Origin: Patescibacteria group bacterium
GTDB taxonomy: Bacteria > Patescibacteria > Paceibacteria > Paceibacterales > UBA10102
Reading direction: 5' to 3'
NCBI GenBank assembly: GCA_024239055.1
Contig: JANBVJ010000001.1
Location: 124,001 to 188,000 of the forward strand
DNA length: 64,000 nt
The position numbers were made by a program, and so were the translations under genes. This document shows, piece by piece, positions 1 through 7,580 of the stretch. Position 1 is the stretch's first letter. The number at the start of each line of letters is the position of its first letter. Below the pieces are notes generated by a model that saw nothing but the letters and a program-made list of their open reading frames with translations, made no database searches and had not been told where the DNA came from.

Positions 1-141
1 GTCTTTGCCTATGGCAGAGGTCTATCTGATTTTAGGCATACCTCTCTTTTTCCAGAGCATATTCTTACCATATTTCCTTCTGAAATGGCACAACAGACAC
101 AATATACACCATTAGCTTTTCTTTGTTATGCCGCATCCTAA
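1..141 (+). CDS. C-terminal end of an unrecognised protein (5' truncated)
   Basis: Frame 1 is open from the window edge for 46 codons and ends with TAA, overlapping the start of the next gene by 14 bases. Overlapping genes are common in this window, which supports a real gene end. The residues visible are aromatic-rich and end LAFLCYAAS. Too little is left to name a family. In related CPR genomes an actin-like (FtsA/PilM-type) ATPase can sit before the baseplate-J-like gene, but that is only a guess here. Confidence 0.5.
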   Translation, partial: VFAYGRGLSDFRHTSLFPEHILTIFPSEMAQQTQYTPLAFLCYAAS

Positions 142-1372
142 AAAAATATTAGATATTATACCGCCAAAGGATTTTGGCGATAAGATTCGCGCAATTACGC
201 CAAAGATAGAGCAAAAACCTAAAAGAAAGCCTATAAAGATACCTGTTCTTAAACTAAGCATTGTATTTATTATTCTGCTTTTAGTTGGAGGAGTTCTTAC
301 GATTCACTTTGTATTTCAAAAAGCCACCATAACCGTATGGCCAGAAACTAAAGAGGTAAGTATAACTCAGAGGATTGTCGTTGCAACAGAAATAGAAGAG
401 ATTGATATAGAGGAGCCTCAAATTCCCGGAGTTACCCTTTCTATTGAGAAGGAAGCTACTCAGCTCTTTGACGCCACTGGCTTTAAAGCTAGCGCAATAA
501 AGTCTAATGGGTCAATCAGAGTCTTTAACGAACGTTCTGTTACTCAGATTTTGATTGTAAATACAAGATTTACATCAGAAGATGGATTTGTGTTTCTTAC
601 TACAAAACGTATTGTAATTCCTGCGCAAAAGGGATCAACCCCTGGGTTCTTAGATGTTGCGGTAGTGGCGGCAGAACCAGGACCTGATTACAATATTGCG
701 GCCTCCAGCTTCTCAGTCCCTGGTTTGGCAGGCTCAACCATTTATACAATGGTATATGGTGAGTCAGAGCAAGCTATGCAAGGTGGTTCCGTGGGTGATA
801 CAAGAGTGGTTACTCAGGAAGATATTGATAAAGCTGAGGAATCTTTGATTGCAATTGTTACATCGCGGGCAAAAAGAGGTTTGAGAGCACAGATTCCTCA
901 AGGATTTGTCTTGGCAGACGAAGCATTTTTTGTGGATGTTCTAGAATCTTCTTCAGCTATAAAGTCGGGAGCGGCTTTAACGCAGTTTAACTACTCTGTA
1001 ACTTTGTTAGTGAAAGCAATTGCATTTAAAACTTCTGATTTGGAAGAACTTTCTCGTTCTCTTCTTGCTGATGCTGCGGAAGAGGGGAAGAGTTTAAATA
1101 GCAAAACCTTTTATATGATATATAAGGTGAAAGACTTAAATGTGGATGATGGATGGCTTGATATGGATGTTACATCTTCAGCTGATTCTTATGTGCTAAT
1201 TGATACTAATGGGTTTATTGAACTCGTGGCGGGTACAACTCCGTTTACCGCAGAAGCTCTATTGAATGGAGAAGATGGTGTTTTTAAAACCCAGGTTAAT
1301 TTGTCGCCATTCTGGCTTACGAAGATTCCTGCAGCTTCAGAAAAGACTGAGATTACGGTATATGTTGACTAA
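128..1372 (+). CDS. Baseplate-J-like single-pass membrane protein, CPR type
   Basis: The 414-residue protein has a short basic cytoplasmic N-terminus (about residues 1-41, with a PKRKPIK stretch), one transmembrane helix at about 43-63, and a large beta-rich outer domain. The outer domain has the pattern of CPR proteins usually annotated baseplate J-like: NGSIRVFNE, then TRFTSEDGFVF, a VAAEPGPDYNI stretch and a GG-containing turn near residue 220. The function is unknown; a surface or envelope assembly role is inference. It overlaps the partial upstream gene. The infA promoter begins inside its last codons. Confidence 0.6.
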   Translation: MPHPKKILDIIPPKDFGDKIRAITPKIEQKPKRKPIKIPVLKLSIVFIILLLVGGVLTIHFVFQKATITVWPETKEVSITQRIVVATEIEEIDIEEPQIPGVTLSIEKEATQLFDATGFKASAIKSNGSIRVFNERSVTQILIVNTRFTSEDGFVFLTTKRIVIPAQKGSTPGFLDVAVVAAEPGPDYNIAASSFSVPGLAGSTIYTMVYGESEQAMQGGSVGDTRVVTQEDIDKAEESLIAIVTSRAKRGLRAQIPQGFVLADEAFFVDVLESSSAIKSGAALTQFNYSVTLLVKAIAFKTSDLEELSRSLLADAAEEGKSLNSKTFYMIYKVKDLNVDDGWLDMDVTSSADSYVLIDTNGFIELVAGTTPFTAEALLNGEDGVFKTQVNLSPFWLTKIPAASEKTEITVYVD

Positions 1373-1393
1373 TCTTCTATTTTTTGGTATTCT
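1365..1393 (+). promoter_or_regulatory. Promoter of the infA ribosomal operon
   Basis: TTGACT (1365-1370), a 17-base spacer and TATTCT (1388-1393). The predicted start near 1400 leaves about 9 bases before the infA ATG, too short for a Shine-Dalgarno site. The -35 box overlaps the stop of the upstream gene. Confidence 0.65.
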
Positions 1394-1408
1394 ATCTGTT
1401 GTATAAGA

Positions 1409-1648
1409 ATGAGCAACTCAGCTCAACAACCTATTGTTCGTAAGGGTGAGGTTATTGAAGCCTTACCAAGCTTACATTTTCGTATCCGTATGGAAGATGA
1501 CGAAAAAGAAATCATTGGGTATTTGGCTGGAAAACTCAGAATGCACCGTATTCGCATTCTTCCTGGAGATACAGTACAAGTTGAGATGAACTCGTATGAT
1601 GATACAAAGGGTAGGATTGTGTATAGAGGTGAAAAGAGAAATACATGA
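1409..1648 (+). CDS. infA: Translation initiation factor IF-1
   Basis: IF-1 binds the A site of the 30S subunit during initiation. The 79-residue protein is a single S1-like OB fold: GEVIEALPSLHFRI, then a loop, then HRIRILPGDTVQVEM, and the YDDTKGRIVYR end typical of IF-1. It is slightly longer than the usual 72 residues because of an N-terminal extension of about nine residues. It heads the operon infA-rpmJ-rpsM-rpsK-rpsD-rpoA-rplQ-rplM-rpsI and overlaps rpmJ by four bases (ATGA). No Shine-Dalgarno sequence precedes the start. Confidence 0.95.
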   Translation: MSNSAQQPIVRKGEVIEALPSLHFRIRMEDDEKEIIGYLAGKLRMHRIRILPGDTVQVEMNSYDDTKGRIVYRGEKRNT

Positions 1649-1758
1649 AGGTAAGATCATCAGTAAAAAAAATATGCAAGGACTGCAAGACAGTGAAAAG
1701 AAAGAGACGATTATATGTTATTTGTATAAATCCCAAGCATAAACAGCGACAGGGATAA
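1645..1758 (+). CDS. rpmJ: Ribosomal protein L36
   Basis: A 37-residue zinc-ribbon ribosomal protein of the large subunit. It begins MKVRSSVKKIC and carries the C-C-C-H zinc set: Cys11, Cys14, Cys27 and His32. Its start codon overlaps the infA stop. The position between infA and rpsM is the classic one. Confidence 0.95.
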   Translation: MKVRSSVKKICKDCKTVKRKRRLYVICINPKHKQRQG

Positions 1759-1777
1759 TTTTTATATTTACGATATC

Positions 1778-2167
1778 ATGCCAAGAATTTTAGGAGTAAA
1801 CATTCCAGACAACAAAAGAATCGTTATAGCATTAACCTATGTTCATGGTGTTGGGCCTGCCTTAAGCAGAAAACTCTTGAAGGCAGCAAAGATTGACGAG
1901 AATAAAAAGGCGTCTTCTTTAACTCCAGAAGAGTTGAATAAGATAAGGGCAATTGCAGAAAAAGATTACAAGACAGAGGGCGAGTTGAGACGAGAAACAT
2001 TAACAAGCATTCGAAGATTACGGGATATTGGTTCCTGGCGTGGGATGAGGCATTCAAAGCGTCTGCCTGTTCGAGGCCAGAGAACGAAGACCAATAATAG
2101 AACTGTGAGGGGTAATGTAAGAAAAACAGTGGGTTCAGGTAAAAGACCTGCAGCCACACCTACTTAA
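1778..2167 (+). CDS. rpsM: Ribosomal protein S13
   Basis: S13 sits in the 30S head and contacts the P-site tRNA and the 50S subunit. The 129-residue protein begins MPRILGVNIPDNKRIVIALT, has the helix-turn motif GVGPALSRKLL, and the basic C-terminal signature GMRHSKRLPVRGQRTKTN followed by NARxV-like residues. Length is normal. It lies 19 bases after rpmJ and 5 bases before rpsK. Confidence 0.97.
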   Translation: MPRILGVNIPDNKRIVIALTYVHGVGPALSRKLLKAAKIDENKKASSLTPEELNKIRAIAEKDYKTEGELRRETLTSIRRLRDIGSWRGMRHSKRLPVRGQRTKTNNRTVRGNVRKTVGSGKRPAATPT

Positions 2168-2172
2168 TATTT

Positions 2173-2613
2173 ATGGGAAAGAAACGAGTTATTAAAAAAA
2201 CAGGAGGTCAGGGAGGCCAGGATACCCTTGCCACGATTGTTAGAAAGGCTGCTGCTACAAAGAAGAAGTTTACAGATGCAAGGATTTACATCTCCTCCTC
2301 CTATAACAATACCTTAATGACGTTAACCGATGAAAAAGGTAATGCTGCTTTTTCTATGTCGGCGGGACGTTTGGGATTTCGTGGAACTAGAAAATCTACT
2401 CCGTTTGCCGCCGCCAAAGTGGCTGACGCATTAACCGAGGCTGCTCGTACTATGGGAGTAAAAAACATTGCAATTTATGTAAAAGGCATAGGTTCTGGAC
2501 GAGATTCAGCTTTACGTTCCTTTGCCGGAAAAGATTTTGATATTGTAAAGATTGAAGACGTAACTCCAATTCCGCATAACGGTCCAAGAGCCAAGAAACC
2601 AAGAAGAGTATAA
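2173..2613 (+). CDS. rpsK: Ribosomal protein S11
   Basis: S11 forms part of the 30S platform near the mRNA exit. The 146-residue protein has a basic N-terminal tail of about 35 residues, the strand RIYISSSYNNTLMTLTDEKG, the SAGRLGFRGTRKSTPFAA core, and the conserved C-terminal DVTPIPHNGPRAKKPRRV. The tail is slightly longer than in E. coli. Five-base spacing to both neighbours implies one transcript. Confidence 0.97.
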   Translation: MGKKRVIKKTGGQGGQDTLATIVRKAAATKKKFTDARIYISSSYNNTLMTLTDEKGNAAFSMSAGRLGFRGTRKSTPFAAAKVADALTEAARTMGVKNIAIYVKGIGSGRDSALRSFAGKDFDIVKIEDVTPIPHNGPRAKKPRRV

Positions 2614-2618
2614 GTATC

Positions 2619-3143
2619 ATGCAAACAGGAGTTGTAAGAAAAAGAAGAATGAGGCAGGTTTCTGAGTACGGACGCCAACTGCAAGAAAAACAGGAGTTAA
2701 AGCGCCAGTATAATTTGCGTGAGCGCCAGTTTAAAAATTATATAACAGGAGTTTTGCAAAAGACTGGAAAGGAGAACGCAGCTGAACTTTTAATGCGCTC
2801 TTTGGAATCCAGACTGGATAGTACCGTCTTTCGTATGGGAATAGCAGAAACCAGAAGGGGAGCAAAGCAGATGGTTTCGCATGGTCACTTTTTAGTGAAC
2901 AAAAAAAGGGTAGATATTCCTTCCCTTAAGTTAAAAAAAGGAGATGTTATTACACTCCGTCCAGCTTCCCTTGGGAAACCTTTATTCAAGCAGTCACAGA
3001 TGAAATTAAAAAAGCATGAGGCGCCAAGCTGGTTAAAATTAGATAAAGAGAAAATTGAGGCTGAGGTATTAGGAGAGGCAAAGTTGGATGAAGTCGCTCC
3101 GACTGTTGAGATTCCTCTTATATTTGAATTCTATTCAAGATAA
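2619..3143 (+). CDS. rpsD: Ribosomal protein S4, N-terminally shortened
   Basis: S4 nucleates 30S assembly by binding the 5' domain of 16S rRNA. The 174-residue protein starts close to the SEYGRQLQEKQELKRQYNLRE helices, then has the S4 RNA-binding fold (LESRLDSTVFRMG, MVSHGHFLVNKKRVDIPS, GDVITLRP) and the C-terminal IPLIFEFYSR. The usual N-terminal segment of roughly 35-40 residues, with its cysteine cluster or equivalent, is missing. The ATG at 2619 lies five bases after rpsK, so no upstream start is available. Confidence 0.95.
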   Translation: MQTGVVRKRRMRQVSEYGRQLQEKQELKRQYNLRERQFKNYITGVLQKTGKENAAELLMRSLESRLDSTVFRMGIAETRRGAKQMVSHGHFLVNKKRVDIPSLKLKKGDVITLRPASLGKPLFKQSQMKLKKHEAPSWLKLDKEKIEAEVLGEAKLDEVAPTVEIPLIFEFYSR

Positions 3144-3152
3144 TAGTATAAA
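3124..3152 (+). promoter_or_regulatory. Internal promoter upstream of rpoA
   Basis: TTGAAT (3124-3129), a 17-base spacer and TATAAA (3147-3152) at the end of rpsD. The predicted start near 3159 leaves about five bases before the rpoA ATG, in line with other near-leaderless promoters here. Confidence 0.45.
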
Positions 3153-3163
3153 TACTAACCATT

Positions 3164-3955
3164 ATGATTTCATTATCAAAAGCAACAAAAGTAATAGAAA
3201 AGTCCGCAACACACGGAATCTTTGAGATTGAGGGTTTGTACCCGGGATACGGTGTAACAGTAGGAAACAGTCTGAGACGTGTACTATTATCCTCTTTGGA
3301 GGGAGCTGCTGTCACACAGGTAAAGATAAAAGGAGCAAGTCATGAGTTTTCAACCATTCCAGGTGTGGCAGAAGATGTGCTGACTATTCTTCTAAACTTA
3401 AAGCAGTTACGATTTATTACAGTAGGTTCTGACCCCCAAACAGCTAGCTTAAAGGTTAAGGGAGAGAAAAAGATAAAAGCCTCGGACTTTAAACTTCCAA
3501 CTCAGATTCAGTTGGCAAACAAGGATTTACATATTGCTACGGTAACTGATAAAAAGACCGAGTTTGATCTTGAGATTGTTATTGAAAAAGGAGTGGGATA
3601 TGTTTCCTCTGAAGCGAGACAAAAGGGAAAGCAGGAAATTGGAACGATGTCCCTGGATGCTATCTTTACTCCGGTTAAGAGAGTTAGTTACAGTGTAAAG
3701 AATATGCGGGTTGGGGAGAGGACTGACTTTGATCGCCTGACTCTAGATATTGAGACAGATGGAACTATTGACCCTGAAGCTGCCCTAGCGCAAGCGTCAG
3801 ATATATTAGTTGAGCAGTTTCAAATCGTAGGAGAAGGATTGGTCAAAGAAGAGCTAAAGGCGCCTGCAAAGAAAGCCCCGGCTAAAAAGAAGACGGTAAA
3901 AAAGACCGTTTCAAAAAAGGCCTCAGCTAAAAAGACCACAAAAAAGAAGAAGTAA
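3164..3955 (+). CDS. rpoA: RNA polymerase alpha subunit without a C-terminal domain
   Basis: Alpha dimerises and nucleates assembly of core RNA polymerase. In this 263-residue protein the N-terminal domain is complete: EGLYPGYGVTVGNSLRRVLLSS, the ASHEFSTIPGVAEDV loop, VKRVSYSVKNMRVGERTDFDRL, and the closing helix DPEAALAQASDILVEQF. The family normally continues through a linker into a helix-hairpin-helix domain of about 80 residues that binds UP elements and activators. Here that domain is absent, and the protein ends in about 40 residues of Lys/Ala/Thr repeats (APAKKAPAKKK, KKASAKKTTKKKK). No frameshift is visible, because rplQ starts two bases after the stop. Confidence 0.95.
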   Translation: MISLSKATKVIEKSATHGIFEIEGLYPGYGVTVGNSLRRVLLSSLEGAAVTQVKIKGASHEFSTIPGVAEDVLTILLNLKQLRFITVGSDPQTASLKVKGEKKIKASDFKLPTQIQLANKDLHIATVTDKKTEFDLEIVIEKGVGYVSSEARQKGKQEIGTMSLDAIFTPVKRVSYSVKNMRVGERTDFDRLTLDIETDGTIDPEAALAQASDILVEQFQIVGEGLVKEELKAPAKKAPAKKKTVKKTVSKKASAKKTTKKKK

Positions 3956-3957
3956 AC

Positions 3958-4308
3958 ATGAGAAAGCGCATTCAGATAACTAAATTTGGCAGACAAGCTG
4001 CACCAAGAAAAGCATTACTCTCAAGTATTGCACGCGCTTTGTTTATAAAAGGAAAGATTACTACTACAGAAGCCAAAGCCAAAGCTATTTCGTCTTTGGC
4101 TGAACGTATTATTACCAAAAGCAGGAAAGGGGATCTTACAGCTACTAGATTCCTGTCTACTTATTTTGACAAGCCAACAGTGAAGAAGATTATAGAAGAG
4201 ATAGTTCCAAAGTATAAAGAGAGAGCAGGCGGGTATACCAGAGTTATTAAACTCGGTCCTAGAAAGTCAGACGGAGCTCGCATGGCAGTTATTGAATTTA
4301 TTGAATAA
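3958..4308 (+). CDS. rplQ: Ribosomal protein L17
   Basis: L17 lies near the peptide exit tunnel of the 50S subunit. The 116-residue protein begins MRKRIQITKFGRQAAPRKAL, where the family usually reads RKLGR..SHR, and has the LFIKGKITTTEAKAKAISSLAE helix and the terminal GYTRVIKLGPRKSDGARMAVIEFIE signature. It follows rpoA by two bases, and its stop lies seven bases before the rplM start. Confidence 0.96.
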   Translation: MRKRIQITKFGRQAAPRKALLSSIARALFIKGKITTTEAKAKAISSLAERIITKSRKGDLTATRFLSTYFDKPTVKKIIEEIVPKYKERAGGYTRVIKLGPRKSDGARMAVIEFIE

Positions 4309-4315
4309 TGTAATC

Positions 4316-4663
4316 ATGGAAAGAGAAACTCATACAATTGATGCTAAGAACCAGAGCGTAGGACGCCTGGCAGTCAAGGTTGGTATACTTTTGCGAGGCA
4401 AACACAAGCCAGATTACGCACCTCATAAAGATGATGGGGACTTTGTGATTGTACAGAATGTGAAGGATATGCGGATTTCCGGAAATAAGCTGGAGCAAAA
4501 GACATTCAAGCGCCACTCAGGATACCTTGGTTCCCTGAAAGAAACTCCTTTAAAAGAGTTAATTAAGAAGAATCCTTTAGAGGTTTTAAGAAAGGCAGTA
4601 TGGGGTATGATGCCAAAGAATAAATTACGTGCCAATCAGATTAAACGCTTAAAGTCCGAATAG
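4316..4663 (+). CDS. rplM: Ribosomal protein L13
   Basis: L13 is an early 50S assembly protein. I use the ATG at 4316 (115 residues) because MERETHTIDAKNQSVGRLA matches the family start; an in-frame ATG at 4292 would overlap rplQ and add unrelated residues. Motifs are the ILLRGKHKPDYAPHKDDGDFV core, the KRHSGYLGSLKE loop, and AVWGMMPKNKL. At 115 residues it lacks about 25 C-terminal residues of the usual 142. It is followed five bases later by rpsI, the normal rplM-rpsI pair. Confidence 0.95.
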   Translation: MERETHTIDAKNQSVGRLAVKVGILLRGKHKPDYAPHKDDGDFVIVQNVKDMRISGNKLEQKTFKRHSGYLGSLKETPLKELIKKNPLEVLRKAVWGMMPKNKLRANQIKRLKSE

Positions 4664-4667
4664 ATTT

Positions 4668-5135
4668 ATGCCAAAAACATCTACGACAAAAAAGAAAACT
4701 ACTAGGAAAAAGGCTCCTGTAAAAAAGACAGTTGCCAAAAAGCCAGAGCGTTTTATAGAAGCAGTGGGAAGGAGAAAGACTGCGGTAGCCAGAGTGAGAA
4801 TTACTCCTCAGAAGACCCGGTCCTTTATTGTGAACGCAAAGGGATATCAAGAGTACTTTCAGTCGCAACAGCTTCAGAACGTTGTAATGGAAGCCTTGGA
4901 TAAAGCTCATCTTTCCCAAGAGTTTGCGGTTTCTGTTATTACAAAGGGTGGGGGAATGCAGGGGCAAGCTGAAGCCACACGTCATGGGATATCACGCGCG
5001 TTAATAAAGTTTCAGGAGGATTTGAAAGCTCCATTGAAAGAACTTGGGTTTTTAACACGAGATCCTCGTATGCGAGAGCGAAAGAAGTTTGGATTAAAGC
5101 GTGCACGTCGCGCACGTCAGTGGAGAAAGAGATAG
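4668..5135 (+). CDS. rpsI: Ribosomal protein S9
   Basis: S9 reaches the P-site tRNA with its C-terminal tail. The 155-residue protein has an extra Lys/Thr-rich N-terminus (about 25 residues), the start of the fold at ERFIEAVGRRKTAVARVRI, GGGMQGQAEATRHGISRAL, and the canonical DPRMRERKKFGLKRARRARQ tail ending in KR. The Lys-rich extension resembles the RpoA tail. It is the last gene of the operon and meets the minus-strand gene end to end with a four-base gap. Confidence 0.96.
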   Translation: MPKTSTTKKKTTRKKAPVKKTVAKKPERFIEAVGRRKTAVARVRITPQKTRSFIVNAKGYQEYFQSQQLQNVVMEALDKAHLSQEFAVSVITKGGGMQGQAEATRHGISRALIKFQEDLKAPLKELGFLTRDPRMRERKKFGLKRARRARQWRKR

Positions 5136-5139
5136 TTTG

Positions 5140-6540
5140 TTACCTTACCAGGCGTTCGGAAGCTGAAAGCGTGCCTTTTGATAGTACATAGAGGATGCTT
5201 CTTGCTTGCTGGACAAAGAGCTGAGGATTATTAAACTCTCCTAATATAGTTGTATTAACACTGCCCCGGTTGTCTATTTCAGCAACCGTTGTTTTGTTTG
5301 CGAGAGAAAAGACTACGTGACTAGATCCAATCCATTGAAGAGAGGATACTGGATCTGAAAATCGAGTCAGGAAGATTAAGTCTCCTTTATTATGTTTTGG
5401 TTGGTCGTTTTCTTCTTGTAAAAAATAGAGCAAGATTTCTGTATTCGTTAAAATACCAAGCTTTTTATTGTCCGGGCTGAGACGAAGTTCTGAAACCTCT
5501 CCTGTGATATTTTGAAATTCTCTCTGTTCTTTTAGTACAAATAGAGTGTTATATTCTTGTAAAAATATTTCATTTGAAAGAAGATGAAGTTTATATTCCA
5601 CCTCTTGTCTTATTGGGAATCCAACCTCGTTTATTTGTTCAGCCAGAGCGTCTGAGGAAAGGTTTTGTTTCCATAGAATTCCTTTACCATCAAGCCAGAT
5701 AAGGTCTGAGTTTCTGATTCCAAAGGCTACGGCGTTATTTGTGAAAAAAGTAACTATTTCCTCTGTCTCATAATCCGCTTCAAGAAGTGTTAGAGATGTT
5801 CCGGCTTGTTTGGTTGCAATAATACGGGTGGGGTGAGTTGGATTAAATAATATATTGGTTATGTTTTCCAAATAGGATAGGGTGCATTCTATCTCATGGC
5901 AAGCTGAACTTTCTGATCCCTCAAAGGATATAATACGGTGCTCTATGGTTTCTCCAATCCCAAGGCGTAGAATAACGCGTTCTCCTTTTTTACCCCACTG
6001 AACACTCTGTAGTTCTTGGTTTTGATGCGTTTGTTTAAGAAGTTGCACCTGTTCATTATTGGAAAGGTTCAGACGCATAAGCTCCCATCTGGTGTTTGGC
6101 ATGGTGCGCTGCAGCAGTACTTCTTTCTCATTTGGGGACGGCCAGAGAGTTCGTATTTGTCCTACTATACTTTTAAAGGAGACAGAATCTGGAAAGAGGA
6201 TGATGTTTTTAGCTTCCGTTACTTCATGCTGAGCTGTCTGGAGTATTTTTTCCCAAGTAATGTATCCTTGTTTTTGGACACTTATGTGATATATGTCCGG
6301 CAGAAGATTTTCCAAGAGTGTTGTTCCAAAAAGAAAGTTTGTTGTAGTAGTTAGTTTTCCTTCTATATATACCTCAGCTGAGTTTGGTACAGCCTTAATA
6401 TATAAACCACCTGTTCTTGTGAAAGAACGGGTTTGGAAATCTATTCTCCATCCCTGAGAGTAAAAGATAAGGGATGGGGTGATAATCAAGAATAAAGTAG
6501 TTAATCCAATAAAGAGAATCCTTCTGGTTTTTCTATTCAT
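5140..6540 (-). CDS. PEGA-domain membrane-anchored protein, function unknown
   Basis: The 466-residue protein starts at the ATG at 6540 (MNRKTRRILFIG). An in-frame ATG at 6621 exists, but a good promoter lies between the two, so I prefer 6540. A transmembrane anchor covers about residues 8-27. A PEGA-like beta domain follows at about 45-110 (GGLYIKAVPNSAEVYIEGKL, then GYITWEK). The rest, about 320 residues, is made of WD/beta-propeller-like repeats with Trp and Asp turns (LWPSPNEKEVLL, LSPDNKKLGIL). It is probably extracytoplasmic. This is a common CPR architecture with no known function. Confidence 0.6.
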   Translation of the reverse strand: MNRKTRRILFIGLTTLFLIITPSLIFYSQGWRIDFQTRSFTRTGGLYIKAVPNSAEVYIEGKLTTTTNFLFGTTLLENLLPDIYHISVQKQGYITWEKILQTAQHEVTEAKNIILFPDSVSFKSIVGQIRTLWPSPNEKEVLLQRTMPNTRWELMRLNLSNNEQVQLLKQTHQNQELQSVQWGKKGERVILRLGIGETIEHRIISFEGSESSACHEIECTLSYLENITNILFNPTHPTRIIATKQAGTSLTLLEADYETEEIVTFFTNNAVAFGIRNSDLIWLDGKGILWKQNLSSDALAEQINEVGFPIRQEVEYKLHLLSNEIFLQEYNTLFVLKEQREFQNITGEVSELRLSPDNKKLGILTNTEILLYFLQEENDQPKHNKGDLIFLTRFSDPVSSLQWIGSSHVVFSLANKTTVAEIDNRGSVNTTILGEFNNPQLFVQQARSILYVLSKGTLSASERLVR

Positions 6541-6549
6541 ATCACTGTC

Positions 6550-6578
6550 AGTATAGATGAGTTTTATGCGGGGAGCAA
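6550..6578 (-). promoter_or_regulatory. Promoter of the PEGA gene
   Basis: On the minus strand TTGCTC (6578-6573), a 17-base spacer, then TATACT (6555-6550). Only nine bases separate the -10 from the ATG at 6540, so the mRNA would be nearly leaderless. It lies back to back with the promoter of the gene at 6656. Confidence 0.55.
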
Positions 6579-6581
6579 GGG

Positions 6582-6610
6582 TTGACATTTCATTCGTTTT
6601 GTTATATGCA
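6582..6610 (+). promoter_or_regulatory. Promoter of the DUF218-like gene
   Basis: TTGACA (6582-6587), a 17-base spacer and TATGCA (6605-6610). The predicted start near 6617 gives a leader of about 39 bases with AAGGA seven bases before the GTG start at 6656. Confidence 0.5.
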
Positions 6611-6655
6611 TAAACCAGCAACTAAAGCTACGAATACTGGATTAAGGAAAACATC

Positions 6656-7483
6656 GTGTTTTTAATTACAGAAGCTGGGCAGCCAGTTGATGCACTATGT
6701 GCTCTTGTCGAGAGGCATAGCGCCATTAGTTCGTCATCATACAGTGATGCCTCAGATCTTTCAGACGGAATTCAAAAATCTTGGATTAGGAAAACTCCTC
6801 ATCAGTATCAAATTCCAGGAGGTCCTCCTAAACTGGAAGATGTTGCTATTTTGAGGCAGCTTGGAATGATTTCTGAAGTTCCAGCTCCTAGAGGTGAATT
6901 CGATGGTGCTCTTGTTCTTGGGGGAACTCTTCTCGCCGTTCGAAAGCGTATTCTTTTTCTGAAAGAGCAGTACGAGAAAGGTACACAGGTAGATAAAATT
7001 TATCTGCTTGGCGGAGCTCGTGTACTGAATTCAGAGACTGAGGATATCGGAGCTCTGAATACTCCTCTTCCAGGATTACCTTTTGGAAAAGTAGGATGGA
7101 GAGTCACAGAAGAACATCTTTCTTATCTTCAGACTGAGGCTGATATGATGGCATTTATTCTTGCACAATCAGATTTGCCTTTGAGCTGGACGGGTATTCC
7201 AGTTAAGACTCCTCTTTGCGAAGATGGATCTGTTCCGGATACGACAGATACGGTAAAGAGATTTCTTTTCCAAGAGAATCCAGAGCCGGGAGAATACCTT
7301 GTTGTTTCCGGGCAACCGTATGTGGCTCGGCAAACGTACAATGTGCAGGAATGCATGCGTGCGCTTGACTTCAGCATCACCCCAAGTGGGTATCAGGTTA
7401 CTCCAACTTTGCCACTAAATGCACATCTTGATGAAGTAGCCAAACTACTTTTTGAAGAAGTCAGATTGTTTAAAGGTTTATAG
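6656..7483 (+). CDS. DUF218/YdcF-like protein
   Basis: The 275-residue protein starts at GTG 6656 with AAGGA upstream. The middle has the pattern of DUF218 proteins (YdcF, SanA, ElyC): FDGALVLGGTLLAVRKRILFL, then DKIYLLGGARVL, TEADMM, a glutamate-and-threonine stretch where EN.S..T is usual (SVPDTTDTVKRFL), and YLVVSGQPYVARQTY where the family has vTs.yH..R. The usual membrane anchor is missing, so it may be cytoplasmic. The biochemical role of the family is unsettled, and the assignment rests on motif spacing only. A terminator follows. Confidence 0.45.
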   Translation: MFLITEAGQPVDALCALVERHSAISSSSYSDASDLSDGIQKSWIRKTPHQYQIPGGPPKLEDVAILRQLGMISEVPAPRGEFDGALVLGGTLLAVRKRILFLKEQYEKGTQVDKIYLLGGARVLNSETEDIGALNTPLPGLPFGKVGWRVTEEHLSYLQTEADMMAFILAQSDLPLSWTGIPVKTPLCEDGSVPDTTDTVKRFLFQENPEPGEYLVVSGQPYVARQTYNVQECMRALDFSITPSGYQVTPTLPLNAHLDEVAKLLFEEVRLFKGL

Positions 7484-7506
7484 GGAATTCACAGCCCTGT
7501 GAAATT

Positions 7507-7540
7507 ATGCCCCCTGTATTCGTATGGCGGGCATTTTTTA
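7507..7540 (+). terminator. Rho-independent terminator
   Basis: ATGCCC pairs with GGGCAT around a loop containing TGTATTCGTATG, followed by a T run. It separates the DUF218-like gene from the murA promoter, whose -35 begins in the next base. Confidence 0.55.
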
Positions 7541-7569
7541 TTGCAAAAGTAGTAAATATAAGCTAATAT
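7541..7569 (+). promoter_or_regulatory. Promoter of murA
   Basis: TTGCAA (7541-7546), a 17-base spacer and TAATAT (7564-7569). The start codon at 7581 is 11 bases downstream of the -10, giving a leader of about five bases. Confidence 0.55.
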
Positions 7570-7580
7570 ACAGTCGTATT

